Below are positions 1 through 8,283 of a stretch of 64,000 nt of DNA, piece after piece. The DNA is from Apilactobacillus quenuiae (GTDB taxonomy: Bacteria; Bacillota; Bacilli; Lactobacillales; Lactobacillaceae). Made by a program: the position numbers and the translations under genes. Every line of letters starts with the position of its first letter. The stretch's first letter is position 1. The notes under the pieces are model-generated. The model did no database searches. It worked only from the letters and a program-made list of their open reading frames with translations, and was not told the origin of the DNA. The DNA lies in contig NZ_POSN01000003.1 in NCBI RefSeq assembly GCF_002994005.1, forward strand, positions 32,352 to 96,351. Reading direction: 5' to 3'.

Positions 1-291
1 TTTAATTGATATAAGCGCAAAAATAACGTAAAAAATTATAATACAAATAGGAATCAAAATCTTATGTTGCTTATAAAACATTTTATTATCATTGTTAATT
101 TTCCAAAAATAAAAATTAGGGAATAGTTTAAAAAGTATCAAAATTAATACCATTAAAATAATTGCCACTATTAGCGAAATCATAAAACTAATCTGCCAAG
201 CAGCTAGCATGATTAAAAAGTAAATTATAACTATAGTGTTAGCCAAAAAATTCTGCCATAGTATTTTCAATAAGATGCGCCTACCCTTCAT
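1..291 (-). CDS. Membrane protein, C-terminus beyond window edge
   Basis: An open frame of 97 codons runs off the left edge. It starts at an ATG directly preceded by an in-frame TAG. The N-terminus is basic (MKGRRILLKILWQNF). Two hydrophobic stretches follow at about residues 14-37 and 38-55, then a short polar segment (WKINNDNKMFYKQHK) and a third hydrophobic stretch at about 78-95. This gives at least three membrane segments. No recognisable domain is visible in this part and the Shine-Dalgarno is weak. It diverges from fumC. I do not recognise the family. Confidence 0.5.
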   Translation of the reverse strand, partial: MKGRRILLKILWQNFLANTIVIIYFLIMLAAWQISFMISLIVAIILMVLILILFKLFPNFYFWKINNDNKMFYKQHKILIPICIIIFYVIFALISIK

Positions 292-387
292 CTATCTATG
301 TTATCAAAGTTATAGCTATCTTTTAATAGTTTTTAGAATTATAAAATAATATAATGTAACTAATTCATAACAAAAGGATTTGATTAA

Positions 388-1755
388 ATGGAATATCGAA
401 TTGAAAAAGATTCTCTAGGCAATGTCAAAGTACCAAAAAATGCTCTTTTTGGACCGCAAACGCAACGTAGTCGCATTAATTTTAATTTTGGTCGACTAAT
501 GCCGATTCAAATTATTCATGCCCTTTTACAAATTAAAAAAGCTGCTGCCATTGTAAATGCTAAAGATAAAACTTTAAATCAAGCTAAATCAGAAATGATT
601 GTAAAAACAATTGATCAAATTTTAGATGGTAATTATCGTAATGAATTTCCACTACATGTTTATCAAACTGGTAGCGGTACTCAAACTAATATGAACGTGA
701 ACGAAGTAGTTTCACATTTATCGCAAAAATTAAATTCAGATATTAAAATTCATCCCAACGATGATGTTAACAAATCACAAAGTTCTAATGATACCTTTCC
801 CACTGCCATGATGATTGCGGCTACTGATGCAATTAATAATTTATTGCCAGTATTAAAAGAACTAGTTAACAAGCTAAATGAAAAAGAAATTGCATATCAA
901 ACCGTGATTAAAATTGGGCGGACTCATTTACAAGATGCAACGCCAATTACCTTTGGCCAAGAAATTAGTGGTTGGAAGTCTGCAATTCAACATGACATTG
1001 ATTTCTTAGAATCTAATAAAACTGCCCTGCTTGAATTACCAATTGGTGGAACTGCTGTTGGTACCGGTCTAAATACACCTGAAAGTTTTGACTCAGATAT
1101 GGTAAATCAATTGAATAAACAATTAAATGAAGATTTTAAAGTAGCGCCTAATAAATTTCAGGGACTTGCTAATCATAGTGGAATTACAATGGTACACGGT
1201 ATTTTAAAAACCCTTGCTACTGATCTGATTAAGATTGGTAATGATATTCGATTCTTAGCATCCGGTCCCCGTGCTGGATATAATGAATTAAATATTCCAA
1301 GCAATGAACCAGGTTCATCAATTATGCCAGGTAAAGTTAATCCTACTCAGATTGAAGCATTAACAATGGTCAGTGCTGAAGTCATGGGCAATGATACTAC
1401 CATTAATTTTGCTAATAGTCAGGGTAACTTTGAAATGAATGTCTATAAGCCTTTAATCATTACTAAATTTTTAGAAAGTGCCAACTTACTAAGTGAATCG
1501 GTAGCGTCATTTACTAATAAATTAGTTGACGGAATGACTATTAATAAGGAACGTATGGATGATTTATTGCAAAATTCATTAATGTTAGTAACGGCTTTAA
1601 GCCCTCATATTGGCTATGAACGTAGTGCTAAAATTGCTCAAAAAGCAAAGAAAGAAAACACCACTTTAAAAGCAGCTGCTTTAGCTAGTGGTGTCAGTGA
1701 AGAAGATTTTAACCAATGGGTAGTTGCCCGCGATATGACTAATATTGATAAATAG
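388..1755 (+). CDS. fumC: Class II fumarate hydratase
   Basis: Catalyses reversible hydration of fumarate to malate in the cytoplasm. The 455-residue length matches class II fumarases, which need no iron-sulfur cluster. The family blocks are present in order: TGSGTQTNMNVNEV (94-107), SSNDTFPTAM (132-141), GRTHLQDATPITFGQE (177-192, with the conserved His180) and the signature GSSIMPGKVNP (309-319) with the catalytic-loop serines. An AAAGGA site lies about 10 nt before the ATG. The gene is monocistronic, closed by a strong hairpin. In a lactic acid bacterium it probably serves a partial citrate/malate branch rather than a full TCA cycle. Confidence 0.96.
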   Translation: MEYRIEKDSLGNVKVPKNALFGPQTQRSRINFNFGRLMPIQIIHALLQIKKAAAIVNAKDKTLNQAKSEMIVKTIDQILDGNYRNEFPLHVYQTGSGTQTNMNVNEVVSHLSQKLNSDIKIHPNDDVNKSQSSNDTFPTAMMIAATDAINNLLPVLKELVNKLNEKEIAYQTVIKIGRTHLQDATPITFGQEISGWKSAIQHDIDFLESNKTALLELPIGGTAVGTGLNTPESFDSDMVNQLNKQLNEDFKVAPNKFQGLANHSGITMVHGILKTLATDLIKIGNDIRFLASGPRAGYNELNIPSNEPGSSIMPGKVNPTQIEALTMVSAEVMGNDTTINFANSQGNFEMNVYKPLIITKFLESANLLSESVASFTNKLVDGMTINKERMDDLLQNSLMLVTALSPHIGYERSAKIAQKAKKENTTLKAAALASGVSEEDFNQWVVARDMTNIDK

Positions 1756-1800
1756 AAAAATGGTCTATGAATTCATATTTAAATTTCATAGACCATTTTT
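1756..1800. terminator. Bidirectional intrinsic terminator
   Basis: A 16-bp perfect inverted repeat (AAAAATGGTCTATGAA at 1756-1771, complement at 1785-1800) with flanking A and T runs lies between the convergent fumC and 1803-2141 genes. Confidence 0.9.
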
Positions 1801-1802
1801 AT

Positions 1803-2141
1803 TTATACTAAATTATTAATTGCATATACAATACTCATATCATCAATTCCTAAAACTAACTGATCATATTTTTCATTGTTTAGACGAATTACAACAGGTA
1901 CATCATTTTTTGAAATATTCCAAAAAGATTTTTGACCATCTTTTATAAAAGTGCCATTAATTAGACCATTAATACTTATTCCTAAATTTTTTATTCCTTT
2001 ACTATCTGAAACAATCCCCTTATCAATTGTTGCGCCATTAACATTATTAATTGGAATAGTAAAACTGTTCTTTGTTATTTTACTAAAGCCTCCTAACTTT
2101 ATTAATAATTCATTGTTTAAGATTTTAATACTATTTTTCAA
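1803..2141 (-). CDS. Small PH-domain-like protein, co-transcribed with TetR regulator
   Basis: A 112-residue soluble protein without signal peptide or membrane segment. Alternating beta-strand-like blocks around G-L-INGTFIKDGQKSFW and VVIRLNNEKYDQLVLGIDD resemble the bacterial PH-like proteins of Gram-positive bacteria that carry a GxxxPGxxxxGxF...FW...I.IEL....Y..LVL pattern. That assignment is from remembered family features. The start is a TTG placed 7 nt after GAGGTG, inside the last codons of the TetR gene (11-nt overlap), so translation is probably coupled. Function is unknown. Being paired with a TetR repressor suggests a stress-inducible role. Confidence 0.65.
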   Translation of the reverse strand: MKNSIKILNNELLIKLGGFSKITKNSFTIPINNVNGATIDKGIVSDSKGIKNLGISINGLINGTFIKDGQKSFWNISKNDVPVVIRLNNEKYDQLVLGIDDMSIVYAINNLV

Positions 2142-2517
2142 TATTATTCACCTCATCTTTTAGTTTTGCTCTGGCAAGGATCCTATTAATAAGTAGATTA
2201 TCAATCTTAGCTGGTAGAAAATCTTTATACCAATTAGATATTTTTAATCTTAACTTGTTATTACGGGGACATAATTCCATTAAAGCAATTAGGATTATAT
2301 CTAAATCCATGTCTTTTTCATTCATCTTTAAGCTTGAATCTAAAACTGCTGAAAACATTTTCAATTTACTACCAAATTGAGAATACAAGCTTCCTCTTAA
2401 CAATTCAGTAACATCAACTAAATCATCTATAGAAGTAGCTTCATAACCCTTTTCAACAAAAACTTTCTTCATCTTTTCTGTAACTTCTGATAAATTATAT
2501 TTTTTATTTCTTCCCAT
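2131..2517 (-). CDS. Short TetR/AcrR-family transcriptional regulator
   Basis: A 128-residue protein with an N-terminal TetR-type helix-turn-helix at about residues 8-55 (pattern VFVEKGYEATSIDDLV...LLRGSLYSQFGSK). The ligand-binding half is only about 70 residues, short compared with the usual 180-200 total, so the effector pocket is reduced. It overlaps the downstream PH-like gene. A 16-bp palindrome 19 bp upstream of its start is the obvious autoregulatory operator. The ligand is unknown. Confidence 0.85.
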   Translation of the reverse strand: MGRNKKYNLSEVTEKMKKVFVEKGYEATSIDDLVDVTELLRGSLYSQFGSKLKMFSAVLDSSLKMNEKDMDLDIILIALMELCPRNNKLRLKISNWYKDFLPAKIDNLLINRILARAKLKDEVNNIEK

Positions 2518-2535
2518 ATTTATATATTATCTTTT

Positions 2536-2551
2536 TTGACTGAATAGTCAA
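2536..2551. promoter_or_regulatory. Palindromic operator, probable TetR binding site
   Basis: TTGACTGAATAGTCAA: 6-bp arms around a 4-bp centre, just upstream of the TetR start. On the minus strand the arm also reads as a TTGACT -35 box, so repressor binding would occlude the promoter. Confidence 0.65.
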
Positions 2552-2563
2552 TAATGTTTTAAT

Positions 2564-2595
2564 AAAAAAAGAGTTATTTTTATAACTCTTTTTTT
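2564..2595 (-). terminator. Terminator of the TauE/SafE gene
   Basis: A 14-bp perfect inverted repeat (AAAAAAAGAGTTAT and its complement) overlaps the stop codon of the exporter gene. Confidence 0.85.
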
Positions 2596-3328
2596 AGATT
2601 GAAGTAAAAGCCATAATAATCATAATAATTCCCATAATTGGTCTTAATACTCTAGTTACTTTATTTGGATCATACTTTGATAATAAATAAGGCATAATTG
2701 CTGCCCCGATAATTGCTCCAGTTAATAGCATTGTGCCAGCATACCAAGCAACATGTCCTGTTGAAGCGTGTGATAAGAAGCCAACAATTGAAGTAATAAT
2801 TAAGATATATGAAGATGTTGCTGCTGCTTCTTGCATCGTTAATCCCATTACTAATAATCCACTAACGATGGGGCCACCACCAGACATTCCAGCAATTCCA
2901 ACCATTAATCCAGATAATGTTCCATAAAAATATGCTACCTTTGGATTTAAGTGTTTTTGTTTTTTACTGGGATGAAAAGATTGATATAAAACTTGAATTC
3001 CTAAAATAAAAAATACGATAAAAATTAGCCAAGAATAAACACTTTCAGGAATAAATTTAGATAAAATGCTGCCTATAATTGTGAATGGCACTGCTGTGAT
3101 TAGCATTCGATTTCCATATTTAAACTTCATATTCCCAGTTCGATAATGGCTATATGACCCAATCAATAATGAAGGAATCGAAGTATATAATGAAGTGGCT
3201 GCCGCAGTAACTGGCGATGCTCCAACTAAAGAAGTCAAAATTCCTAAATAAAGCGCGGCTCCACCACCGCCCATGATAATGACAAAGCCACCAATGATAA
3301 AACCCAAAAATAATAGTATAAATGTCAC
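2594..3328 (-). CDS. TauE/SafE-family sulfite/anion exporter
   Basis: A polytopic membrane protein of about 244 residues and 7-8 hydrophobic segments. It has the two glycine-rich family repeats, near the N-terminus (GGFVIIMGGGGAALYLG) and mid-protein (SGLMVGIAGMSGGGPIV). The family exports sulfite, sulfoacetate or related organosulfur anions; the substrate here cannot be told. The start is chosen as GTG at 3328, 9 nt after GGAAGG. The longer TTG at 3337 abuts the Shine-Dalgarno and is unlikely. Monocistronic. Confidence 0.85.
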   Translation of the reverse strand: MTFILLFLGFIIGGFVIIMGGGGAALYLGILTSLVGASPVTAAATSLYTSIPSLLIGSYSHYRTGNMKFKYGNRMLITAVPFTIIGSILSKFIPESVYSWLIFIVFFILGIQVLYQSFHPSKKQKHLNPKVAYFYGTLSGLMVGIAGMSGGGPIVSGLLVMGLTMQEAAATSSYILIITSIVGFLSHASTGHVAWYAGTMLLTGAIIGAAIMPYLLSKYDPNKVTRVLRPIMGIIMIIMAFTSI

Positions 3329-3351
3329 ATAAATCAACCTTCCTAATGAAA

Positions 3352-3381
3352 AAAGATGTTCCCTAAACGAGATACATCTTT
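3352..3381 (-). terminator. Terminator of the CPBP gene
   Basis: Stem AAAGATGT / ACATCTTT with a 14-nt loop, followed in the minus direction by a T run. It overlaps the stop codon of the gene ending at 3380. Confidence 0.75.
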
Positions 3382-4180
3382 ATTTTTTCTCTATCTTTTG
3401 TAGTAATAAATTATTTTCAAAATGGTAATGAACAATCGAAAATGCAATCCAAGCTTGAACAACAAACCAAACTATTTGGAAAACTACTTGAGGAGTAGAA
3501 ATAGCTACATAATGCGTTTCTGGCATTCCCTGTGACAACGTTGCTGCAAAATCATAAACAAAGTGAAAAGCAATTGGAATTAATAAGCTACCAGTTTTAA
3601 TATAAATGGCACCTAAAATAACACCAATACCAATTGCGTTTAATACTTGTAAACTTGTAAACCCAAATGATTGTTGAGCCAAATTAACATAGTGAATAAG
3701 TCCAAAAGCAATTGAAGCAATTGCCAAAGCTAAATAAACATTAAAATAGGTTTGCTTAACACTTGCTAGTTTTTCTAAAATCCATCCCATGATCACACCA
3801 CGAAACATAATTTCTTCCGGTAATGCAGCAATGATTCCAATGTCTAATGCAAGCCAGAAATGTTGACCTTTTACACTAATCGCAATTATCAATAAACAGA
3901 TAAAAATAAATATTTGCCAACCAAACTCAGCAAAATCAGGTTTTAAATATAATTTTTGTCCAATAATATAATGGTTTAAAATTAAAATCACAAAAATAGA
4001 TAATATCTTAAAAATATTTAAAAACAAAATATAATTAGTGTGAACACCTTGATGAAAAATTAATTCATACGTAAAACCATATATTAGTGGCAAAATAATT
4101 TGATCAAAAAGAAACTCTAAAGCCAAGATCAATGGAATCATCGTCCATTGCCACTTTGAATTAATTTTCTTGATTAAAAT
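3380..4180 (-). CDS. CPBP-family intramembrane metalloprotease (Abi), apparent AUU start
   Basis: Membrane protein with about seven hydrophobic segments and the CPBP (Rce1-like) motifs. Counted from the internal ATG at 4141 these are EExxxR at 109-114 (EEIMFRG), FxxxH ending at His150 (FGLIH), and a later histidine in FHFVYDF. Family members are glutamate/histidine proteases, sometimes linked to bacteriocin self-immunity. The first ATG (4141) has no convincing ribosome site. Thirteen codons upstream, in frame, an ATT at 4180 sits 7 nt after AGGAAG and adds a cytosolic leader ending ...KWQWT. I therefore prefer AUU initiation, with ATG 4141 as the alternative. It lies 23 nt downstream of a second CPBP gene. 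Confidence 0.8.
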   Translation of the reverse strand: MLIKKINSKWQWTMIPLILALEFLFDQIILPLIYGFTYELIFHQGVHTNYILFLNIFKILSIFVILILNHYIIGQKLYLKPDFAEFGWQIFIFICLLIIAISVKGQHFWLALDIGIIAALPEEIMFRGVIMGWILEKLASVKQTYFNVYLALAIASIAFGLIHYVNLAQQSFGFTSLQVLNAIGIGVILGAIYIKTGSLLIPIAFHFVYDFAATLSQGMPETHYVAISTPQVVFQIVWFVVQAWIAFSIVHYHFENNLLLQKIEKK

Positions 4181-4203
4181 ATAATCACTTCCTGTATGTA
4201 AAT

Positions 4204-4905
4204 TTAAAATAACATCTTAACCATTATAATAGCAGATATCAGATTATTCAGCATATGCAAAGCAATGGATACTTTTAAATTGTTTGTTTTCTGATAAACA
4301 TATGCTAAAAAGAAACCAATTTGAGCATATACCAAGAAAAAGAAAATATTTAATCCTGTATTATGGGCTAAGCCAAATAGCAATCCACTAATAATAATGG
4401 GTAACCATTTGAACTTAGGAGAAAATAAAGCATCCATTAAATATCCTCTAAAGACCAGTTCTTCTAGAATAGGACTAAAAATAACAATCCCAAATAGCAT
4501 TAAAACTACTGTCAATTTGTTAGACGACAACATATTTTGTAATGCTTGTTGATTACCACTAGTCGTTTCATGGTAAGTAACATTACTTAAAAATGAAAGA
4601 AATCCCTCAATTACATGTGATAACACATAGGCAATAATAACTAATTTCCAATTGGATTTTGTTATTGGCTGTTTAAGATCATTTCGCCCATGTTTTTTAT
4701 AACTAAAATAAGCAGCCCAAATCATTAATAAATAAATTAAAAAATATAATGCTGATAAAATAACTTTCATATAGATAGTATTTTGATTTGATAAAGCAAA
4801 AATTGGTAAGAATTGTGGACCAAATATAATCATTAGAAATAATAAAATGAAGATAATTATTCGATCAAATAATTTATCTCCTGACCAGAAGTTTGATTCG
4901 TTCAT
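4204..4905 (-). CDS. CPBP-family intramembrane metalloprotease (Abi)
   Basis: A 233-residue polytopic membrane protein with EELVFRG (Glu148, Glu149, Arg153), FGLAHN (His181) and a C-terminal HMLNN motif. These are the expected glutamate/histidine active-site set. AGGAGC precedes the ATG by about 8 nt. It is the first gene of a two-gene CPBP unit. Possible roles are processing of small peptides or immunity; no bacteriocin gene is adjacent, so the role is open. Confidence 0.88.
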   Translation of the reverse strand: MNESNFWSGDKLFDRIIIFILLFLMIIFGPQFLPIFALSNQNTIYMKVILSALYFLIYLLMIWAAYFSYKKHGRNDLKQPITKSNWKLVIIAYVLSHVIEGFLSFLSNVTYHETTSGNQQALQNMLSSNKLTVVLMLFGIVIFSPILEELVFRGYLMDALFSPKFKWLPIIISGLLFGLAHNTGLNIFFFLVYAQIGFFLAYVYQKTNNLKVSIALHMLNNLISAIIMVKMLF

Positions 4906-4922
4906 TTATAATTCAGCTCCTA

Positions 4923-4968
4923 AAAAAATAACTTATTATGACAATATTATCATAATAAGTTATTTTTT
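4923..4968 (-). terminator. Terminator of the PadR gene
   Basis: A 19-bp inverted repeat (arms at 4923-4941 and 4950-4968, AAAAAATAACTTATTATGA type) with terminal T run, overlapping the end of the PadR gene. Confidence 0.85.
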
Positions 4969-5497
4969 ATTTATCAGATTTATTTTGAATTGATGATAAC
5001 TCATTTTCTAGCATAGCAACTATAGATTTATATTGAGAAATTCCATATTTTACCGTTATTTCCTGTGTAAAAGAAATTCCTTCCGATTTCCATAATTCAT
5101 AATTATCAACTAAAGTTTTTAATTTTGAATTTTTTCTACCTATTTCTTCTTTTATCAAAGATACAATTTTTTTCTTAGATAAATCGTCTCCAAAAAATAA
5201 TCTCATTAAAAAATCAGATTTATATACATCATTAATAACTGGAGATGATAAATATTTATGAAATTCTTCTATTCCCTCATCTGTTATAGAATATACTTTT
5301 TTATTAGGTCTGTCAGATTGATTAACAACCTTCTTTATTATTTTGTTTTCAGATTCTAATTTTCTTAAAGTAGGATAAATCATTCCATAAGTTCCATCAT
5401 AAAAATATGATAATTGGTTTTGTAAAATGCTATTTATTTCATAACCCGTTTTTTCACCGTTTTTCAAAATACCTAAAATAATGTCTCTACCCTTCAT
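4967..5497 (-). CDS. PadR-family transcriptional regulator
   Basis: A 176-residue protein with the PadR winged helix (ILGILKNGEKTGYEI ... YGMIYPTLRKLESENKII ... KVYSITDEGIEEFHKYL) and a C-terminal dimerisation region of about 80 residues (Vir-type subfamily). ATG at 5497 is chosen because GGGAG lies 5 nt upstream; the longer TTG frame at 5515 includes the Shine-Dalgarno itself. It diverges from a drug exporter across a 47-bp palindrome, the standard layout for an exporter repressor that releases on drug binding. Confidence 0.9.
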   Translation of the reverse strand: MKGRDIILGILKNGEKTGYEINSILQNQLSYFYDGTYGMIYPTLRKLESENKIIKKVVNQSDRPNKKVYSITDEGIEEFHKYLSSPVINDVYKSDFLMRLFFGDDLSKKKIVSLIKEEIGRKNSKLKTLVDNYELWKSEGISFTQEITVKYGISQYKSIVAMLENELSSIQNKSDK

Positions 5498-5570
5498 GAC
5501 TTCTCCCTTTAACAATAATTATTATTGCTATTTTACTACTTAAAATAAAAAACAATCAAATTAATGACAT

Positions 5571-5599
5571 TTGACTTTATTATCCTTTTTGTTTATATT
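5571..5599 (+). promoter_or_regulatory. Promoter of the DHA2 exporter
   Basis: TTGACT (5571-5576), a 17-bp spacer, then TATATT (5594-5599). The -10 box lies inside the left arm of the 47-bp palindrome, so a bound repressor would block RNA polymerase. Confidence 0.7.
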
Positions 5600-5627
5600 A
5601 ACATTGTTAATATAAACAAAAAGGATA
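5581..5627. promoter_or_regulatory. 47-bp near-perfect palindrome, probable PadR operator
   Basis: Two 23-bp arms (core GTTTATATTAACA / TGTTAATATAAAC, outer TATCCTTTTT / AAAAAGGATA) around one central base, with no mismatches. It covers the -10 box of the exporter, and its right arm contains the AAAAGGA Shine-Dalgarno of that gene. It most likely binds PadR dimers. If a transcript started further upstream, it would also hide the ribosome site in a hairpin. Confidence 0.75.
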
Positions 5628-5635
5628 TGATTTAG

Positions 5636-7330
5636 ATGACAATTAATAGAAAAAAACAAGTTGCTATAATATTAGCAACTTGTATTGGTATATTTTTATG
5701 TATGTTAGACACAACAGTCATGAATATAGCTTTACCATCGATACAGAATGATTTAGACATAAACCTAAATAATTTATCTTGGGCTCTAAATATATATACA
5801 ATAACATTTGCTTCATTAACTATACCTTTAAGTAAACTAGCAGATAATTTAGGAAGAAATAAGATATATATATTAGGTATCTTATCATTTATAGTTGGTT
5901 CATTAATTTCTTCTATGAGTAATAATCTAACTTTTTTAATATTAGGAAGAGGAATTCAAAGTATAGGTGCCTCAATAGTGTTCCCATTATCAATGACCAT
6001 TGGGATAAATACTGTCCCCATGGAAAAAAGAAAAAGCATAATATCAATTTTAGGAATAACTCAAGGATTAGCTGCAGCATTAGGTCCTTCAATTGGTGGA
6101 ACATTAACTCAATTTTTAGGTTGGAGATGGATATTTATTATTAATATTCCATTGATGATTGTATCCCTGATAATTTGTTTAATAAAATTTAATTTTAAAG
6201 AGAAAAGTGAAGATAATGGTATTGATTATTTGGGTTCTGTATTAGGAATAATATTCATGATGTCTTTAACTTTAACGTTGGTCCAAGGTAAAAGTTGGGG
6301 ATGGAATAGTAAAATAATAATTTCATTAATAATAACCACTATTATATCAATATTAATATTTATTATTTGGGAACATCGAGCAAATAGCCCAATGATTCCA
6401 CTAAAACTATTCAAAAATAGAGAATTTACTGGATCTTCAATAGCAATAATATTAAGTAACTTATTTTTAGTTGCAGTAACTGTTATTTTACCCACATTTT
6501 TTACAAAGATTCAAAATAAAAATGAATTAACAGCAGCTATTCTTATTACACCAATTACTGGAATGATTTTTATATTCTCGCCAATTGCAGCAATATTAAT
6601 AAATAAAATTGGTCCAAGACTAATTATTAGCACTGGTTTTATTCTAATGACTATTTCTTATATACTATTTGCAAATATAAATATGGATAATATTTATTAT
6701 ATTGTAATATCATGTTTAATATTAGGAACTGGATACGGAATAATAGCTGGACCTATAACTGTACTGGCCGCATCTAATTTTAAAGGATATTTATTAACAT
6801 CTTCTCAAAGTGTTGCGGGAGTTCTTAGACAAGTTGGGATTTCAATTGCCGTAGCAATTTATGTAACAGGTTTATCATCAAACATTGCTGTTGCCAACAA
6901 TAATTCAGTAAATTATATAAAACAAAATGTAATTAAAATGGATATTCCACAGTCAAAAAAGCAAATTATAATTAATAAAGCTACCAAAGAATTATCATCA
7001 AATAAAAGCAATAAAAACGTTACTAATCATTTTTCAAAAGCTGAAAAAGATAAATTAATTAGATTAAACTATAATAAAACTATGAAAAAGTATAATTATA
7101 ATATTCCTCAAAATATAAAGTCCAAAATATATATTGAAGTTCAACAAAAAGTTAACAACAAAATTAAAAAAATAAATAAACAAATCAATCATGTAATATC
7201 AAAAATAAAGAACTATGCATTAAATGAACATAGCAATGCTTTTATTAATTTATATAGATATTCAATAATTTTTGTAGCTTTATCTACACTATCGTTTCTA
7301 TTTTTCCCATCTAAGAACAAAAAAATATAA
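5636..7330 (+). CDS. DHA2-family (14-TM) MFS drug exporter with large K/N-rich loop
   Basis: A 564-residue proton-driven multidrug antiporter of the EmrB/QacA type. The start of TM1 reads LCMLDTTVMNIALPSIQ, a motif A-like region LSKLADNLGRNKIY follows, and motif C lies near GLAAALGPSIGGTL. Between the last two membrane segments there is an outside loop of about 130 residues, rich in Lys and Asn and predicted helical. This is much longer than in typical DHA2 exporters. ATA and AGA codons are more frequent than in neighbouring housekeeping genes, hinting at transfer. Controlled by the divergent PadR. Paralogous to 50108-51853. Confidence 0.93.
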   Translation: MTINRKKQVAIILATCIGIFLCMLDTTVMNIALPSIQNDLDINLNNLSWALNIYTITFASLTIPLSKLADNLGRNKIYILGILSFIVGSLISSMSNNLTFLILGRGIQSIGASIVFPLSMTIGINTVPMEKRKSIISILGITQGLAAALGPSIGGTLTQFLGWRWIFIINIPLMIVSLIICLIKFNFKEKSEDNGIDYLGSVLGIIFMMSLTLTLVQGKSWGWNSKIIISLIITTIISILIFIIWEHRANSPMIPLKLFKNREFTGSSIAIILSNLFLVAVTVILPTFFTKIQNKNELTAAILITPITGMIFIFSPIAAILINKIGPRLIISTGFILMTISYILFANINMDNIYYIVISCLILGTGYGIIAGPITVLAASNFKGYLLTSSQSVAGVLRQVGISIAVAIYVTGLSSNIAVANNNSVNYIKQNVIKMDIPQSKKQIIINKATKELSSNKSNKNVTNHFSKAEKDKLIRLNYNKTMKKYNYNIPQNIKSKIYIEVQQKVNNKIKKINKQINHVISKIKNYALNEHSNAFINLYRYSIIFVALSTLSFLFFPSKNKKI

Positions 7331-7374
7331 TAATAAAAAGATTCCTATATACTATATAGGAATCTTTTTATTAT
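7331..7374. terminator. Bidirectional terminator
   Basis: A 19-bp perfect inverted repeat (TAATAAAAAGATTCCTATA, 5-nt loop) between convergent exporter and DUF3021 genes. Confidence 0.9.
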
Positions 7375-7766
7375 TTTTCATTTCTTTTCTTTATTGCATC
7401 ATTAATTTCAGAAGTCTTTTTTCTAAATATTGCAAAACTAATTATCCAACAAATCACATAAATAATTATAAAGTTAAATAAATAATTTAATAAATATGGC
7501 ATTTCAAAAATTTCAAAATTTTCACTAATAATATTTAATATTGATATTAAAGCAAAAGATACAATAAAGTGTATTATAAAAGCATAAATAGGTTTTAAAT
7601 CATCAATGTTAAATAATTCAGATAACGGACCAATTAATCCACATATTATTAAATAAATGATTCTATAATTGATATCTCCAGAAAAAAGTCCTGTTAAAAC
7701 CCATATCATCGATCCAAATAACATTCCATAAAAGAATTCGATGCATAATCTCTTAAATATTTTCAT
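7371..7766 (-). CDS. DUF3021 family membrane protein
   Basis: 131 residues with four hydrophobic segments (about 10-28, 36-50, 60-82 and 95-118) and a charged C-terminus. It sits 11 nt downstream of a LytTR regulator. LytTR-DUF3021 pairs are a recognised arrangement in Firmicutes, in which the membrane protein is thought to restrain the regulator. GAGGTG precedes the ATG. Last gene of the ABC-LytTR operon. Confidence 0.82.
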   Translation of the reverse strand: MKIFKRLCIEFFYGMLFGSMIWVLTGLFSGDINYRIIYLIICGLIGPLSELFNIDDLKPIYAFIIHFIVSFALISILNIISENFEIFEMPYLLNYLFNFIIIYVICWIISFAIFRKKTSEINDAIKKRNEK

Positions 7767-7777
7767 AAGCGCTCACC

Positions 7778-8239
7778 TCACAACTTCAAACTACGTTTCA
7801 ATTCTGGTAAATATTTACGACTAACATTTAATTTCAAATCATTAGTTAAAAAAGCAGTCATACTACCAGAAAAAGCAGTTTCCATTGATTTTAAATGGTC
7901 AATATTAATGATTGATGAACGACTAATTTGTATAAAATGATATGCACTTAATTTATTCAAAATGTCCTTTAATTTACCAATAGTAGTATAAGTTGATTTT
8001 ACAGAATAAATTGTTAACTTATTACCATATACTTCAACTCCAATAATATCATCAAAAGGAACCATAATAATCCGATCATTAGTCGCAACAGGTAACATTT
8101 GGTTATCATTAAATTCTTCATTCAATTTATTTAAACGTTTCAATAAGTCCATAACTTTGGGTGATAACTTACTAGCACTAACTAAAACTTTAATTTCATC
8201 ATCTGATAAATCATTATCTTGATGAAAATCAATTTCCAT
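7778..8239 (-). CDS. LytTR-domain DNA-binding regulator
   Basis: 153 residues. The C-terminal 100 residues form a LytTR domain (IIGVEVYGNKLTIYS ... TIGKLKDIL ... FIQISRSSIINIDHLKSM ... LNVSRKYLPELKRSL). There is no receiver domain, so control must come from the membrane partner DUF3021. GGAGAG lies upstream of the ATG. It probably activates its own operon through tandem repeats upstream of 10022. Confidence 0.88.
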   Translation of the reverse strand: MEIDFHQDNDLSDDEIKVLVSASKLSPKVMDLLKRLNKLNEEFNDNQMLPVATNDRIIMVPFDDIIGVEVYGNKLTIYSVKSTYTTIGKLKDILNKLSAYHFIQISRSSIINIDHLKSMETAFSGSMTAFLTNDLKLNVSRKYLPELKRSLKL

Positions 8240-8283
8240 AAATTACCACTCTCCTTTTTAAATAATATTAACACAGCATATTC

